Shown piece after piece: positions 41,396-42,475 of a DNA stretch of 42,475 bases (its first letter is position 1; each line of letters opens with the position of its first letter). The stretch comes from an uncultured Thermomicrobiales bacterium (GTDB taxonomy: Bacteria > Chloroflexota > Chloroflexia > Thermomicrobiales > UBA6265), in the NCBI GenBank assembly GCA_902806405.1, contig CADCWL010000029.1, positions 1-42,475 of the forward strand, in the 5' to 3' direction. The notes beneath the pieces were generated by a model that had not been told where the DNA came from, searched no databases, and was given only the letters and a program-made list of their open reading frames with translations. The position numbers and the translations under genes are program-made.

Positions 41396-41745
41396 GTCGC
41401 ATCCCCGGCAAGGACCGTCTCCCAGGGCGGGCGTCGGGGGATCACGTCGGGCTCCCCGACCGGGAGCCACACCACGTTCACGAGCCGTATCAGTCCGGCC
41501 GGGACGTGCATCGCGATGACGGCGACGGGGTCGCCGTCGAGCGCGACCGGGCGGACACGGCTGGCCAGGTGGAGGTGGGGCGTGGTGATGTTGCCGCGAC
41601 CGGACGGGTGCCTGTGGTAGGGCAGGAGCTCGCGCCCGAAGGGGTCGAGGATCTGGTACGGACAGGCTGAGGCGCCGAGGGCCAAGGCAGTGCTGGCGAC
41701 CGAGCGTACGCCGAGGCTTCGCACCCGAGGCGCAGACGGTGCGGG
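41396..41745 (-). pseudogene. Frameshifted remnant of an unrecognised protein family
   Basis: One frame gives YPHRLRLGCEASAYARSP; another takes over with YQILDPFGRELLPYHRHPSG, NITTPHLHLASRVRPVAL, VIAMHVPAGLIRLVNVVW and [14 protein letters not shown]. The pieces join plausibly as one protein of at least 115 residues with a conserved (Y)-H-x-HP, TPHLHL and MH-x-P-x-G pattern. I do not know a named family for it. It lacks a start in either frame and one frameshift lies near 41680. It sits upstream of the trp operon and is probably dead. Confidence 0.4.
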
Positions 41746-42179
41746 TACACCAGCGGGGCGTCCGCCAGGGCTCGCGCCCGCCGCCTCGCGAAGACCGAAG
41801 CCGACGTCCTCCTGGCGCGCCGTTGGCGTCTGGTGCCATCCGGCCCGAGGGCGGGCCGGATTGTGCGCTCCGTCGACAGAGTGTGGCAGGAGCGGAACCC
41901 GACGTTGGGCTGGGACGCCGTGGCGACGGGGGCTGGTGGGCCTGGTCCCGTCGGGTGGCCGCAACACCAGCCTCGTCGACAACCCCGAAACGTGCGGTCG
42001 AGCGGGTGCGGGGCCTGCGGGCCGATATCTCGCACCCACCGGGCGTCCCGCCGCGGGTCCGACCTGCGCGACCGGCGACGACGACCCGTGGGGGAAGCGG
42101 GGCCGGGTAGGAGGCCGGGTCGGGCAGCCCTCGCGGGTGCGCCGCCCGCTCGAGCCGCCGCCGGGAGAAGGAGAATGCG
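41746..42179. other. Gene-free stretch upstream of the phosphopantetheinyl transferase
   Basis: No convincing coding frame, RNA or repeat was found. The last bases (GGGAGAAGGAGA, 42161-42172) are the ribosome site of the next gene. Open frames on both strands here are arginine-rich and look like GC-driven shadows. Confidence 0.4.
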
Positions 42180-42475
42180 GTGCCTCTATGGAATGCCCCC
42201 CCACTGACGCTAACGCTCGGCGCGGACGCGGTCCACGTCTGGCGGGCGGCGCTCGATCGGCCGGGGGAGTTGCCGGGTCTGCTCGCCGCGCTCTCGGCCG
42301 ACGAGCGGGAGCGGGCAGGCCGGTTCCGCGCCGACCGCGATCGGGGCCGGTTCGTCGCCGCGCGCGGTCTGCTGCGGGAGATCCTCGGACGCTACCTCGG
42401 GCGGGAGCCGGGATCGCTCCGGTTCCGCTACGGCGCCCATGGCAAGCCGACCCTGGTCGAGGACCGGGCAGGGGA
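42180..42475 (+). CDS. 4'-phosphopantetheinyl transferase, Sfp type (5' part, cut by window edge)
   Basis: From GTG 42180 the frame stays open to the window end (98 codons). It gives LSADERERAGRFRADRDRGR, FVAARGLLREILGRYLG, then FRYGAHGKPTL. This is the N-terminal half of an Sfp/AcpT-type transferase, which moves phosphopantetheine from CoA to carrier proteins. The RFVAARGLLR helix and the GKP motif are the first family signatures; the Mg-binding acidic motif would follow outside the window. The start GTG is chosen because GAGAAGGAG precedes it and the ATG at 42174 is in another frame. Confidence 0.82.
   Translation, partial: MPLWNAPPLTLTLGADAVHVWRAALDRPGELPGLLAALSADERERAGRFRADRDRGRFVAARGLLREILGRYLGREPGSLRFRYGAHGKPTLVEDRAG

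Overview
This is a gene-dense, very high-GC bacterial window (around 70 % GC by eye, strong G/C third-position bias). An F420-type luciferase-like oxidoreductase, leucine-degradation and branched-chain dehydrogenase operons, a four-repeat DUF4397 surface protein, ParAB and dispersed C/G-rich intergenic palindromes all fit a Chloroflexota genome of the Thermomicrobia/Sphaerobacter kind. The lineage is an inference; a high-GC actinobacterium is not excluded by sequence alone. No rRNA, tRNA, CRISPR array or intact insertion sequence was found.

Layout. 1-3963: a cut-off glucarate-dehydratase-like gene (-), then RraA-family, LLM oxidoreductase and ThDP-enzyme genes (+). 3977-13386 (-): a leucine/isovalerate degradation cluster with acyl-CoA dehydrogenase, methylcrotonyl-CoA-carboxylase-type beta subunit, SDR, enoyl-CoA hydratase, biotin-carrying alpha subunit, HMG-CoA lyase and a DUF1932 dehydrogenase. 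14486-18443 (+), divergent from it: branched-chain 2-oxoacid dehydrogenase E1alpha, E1beta and E2, which would feed isovaleryl-CoA into the first cluster; E3 is not in the window. 18460-21303 (-): FkbM methyltransferase, GNAT protein and muconate-cycloisomerase-like enzyme, translationally overlapped. 21432-24860: a lipoprotein, two tiny ORFs, strong hairpins and a secreted DUF4397 protein. 25369-27346 (-): parA-parB. 28392-29897: a Fur-family regulator divergent from a thioredoxin-reductase-like flavoprotein, with a palindrome over the latter's -10 box. 30164-34342: two methyltransferases, an alpha/beta hydrolase and a GNAT enzyme. 34473-35515 (-): a cluster of tiny proteins with its own strong promoter and terminators. 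37441-41219 (-): trpB-trpA-aroH-aroF, coupled by GTGA overlaps. 42180-end: start of an Sfp-type phosphopantetheinyl transferase.

The most unusual content lies between the intact genes. Reading the gaps in all frames shows at least five decayed toxin-antitoxin modules of different families: an orphan Phd/YefM-like antitoxin, ParD-ParE, HicA-HicB, BrnT with its HTH antitoxin, and a VapB-like antitoxin with a PIN toxin. Each is broken by stops, frameshifts or lost start codons. The same gaps hold decayed copies of a sensor histidine kinase, a GNAT enzyme, a NAD-dependent epimerase, a DUF2283 protein and an unrecognised family. The intact genes beside them have clean reading frames, so general sequencing error is an unlikely explanation.

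The second notable feature is the tiny-ORF cluster at 34550-35515. A 30-residue peptide, followed by a textbook intrinsic terminator, precedes a frame with three nested starts, and an LRL(V/L)P motif occurs three times across these ORFs.
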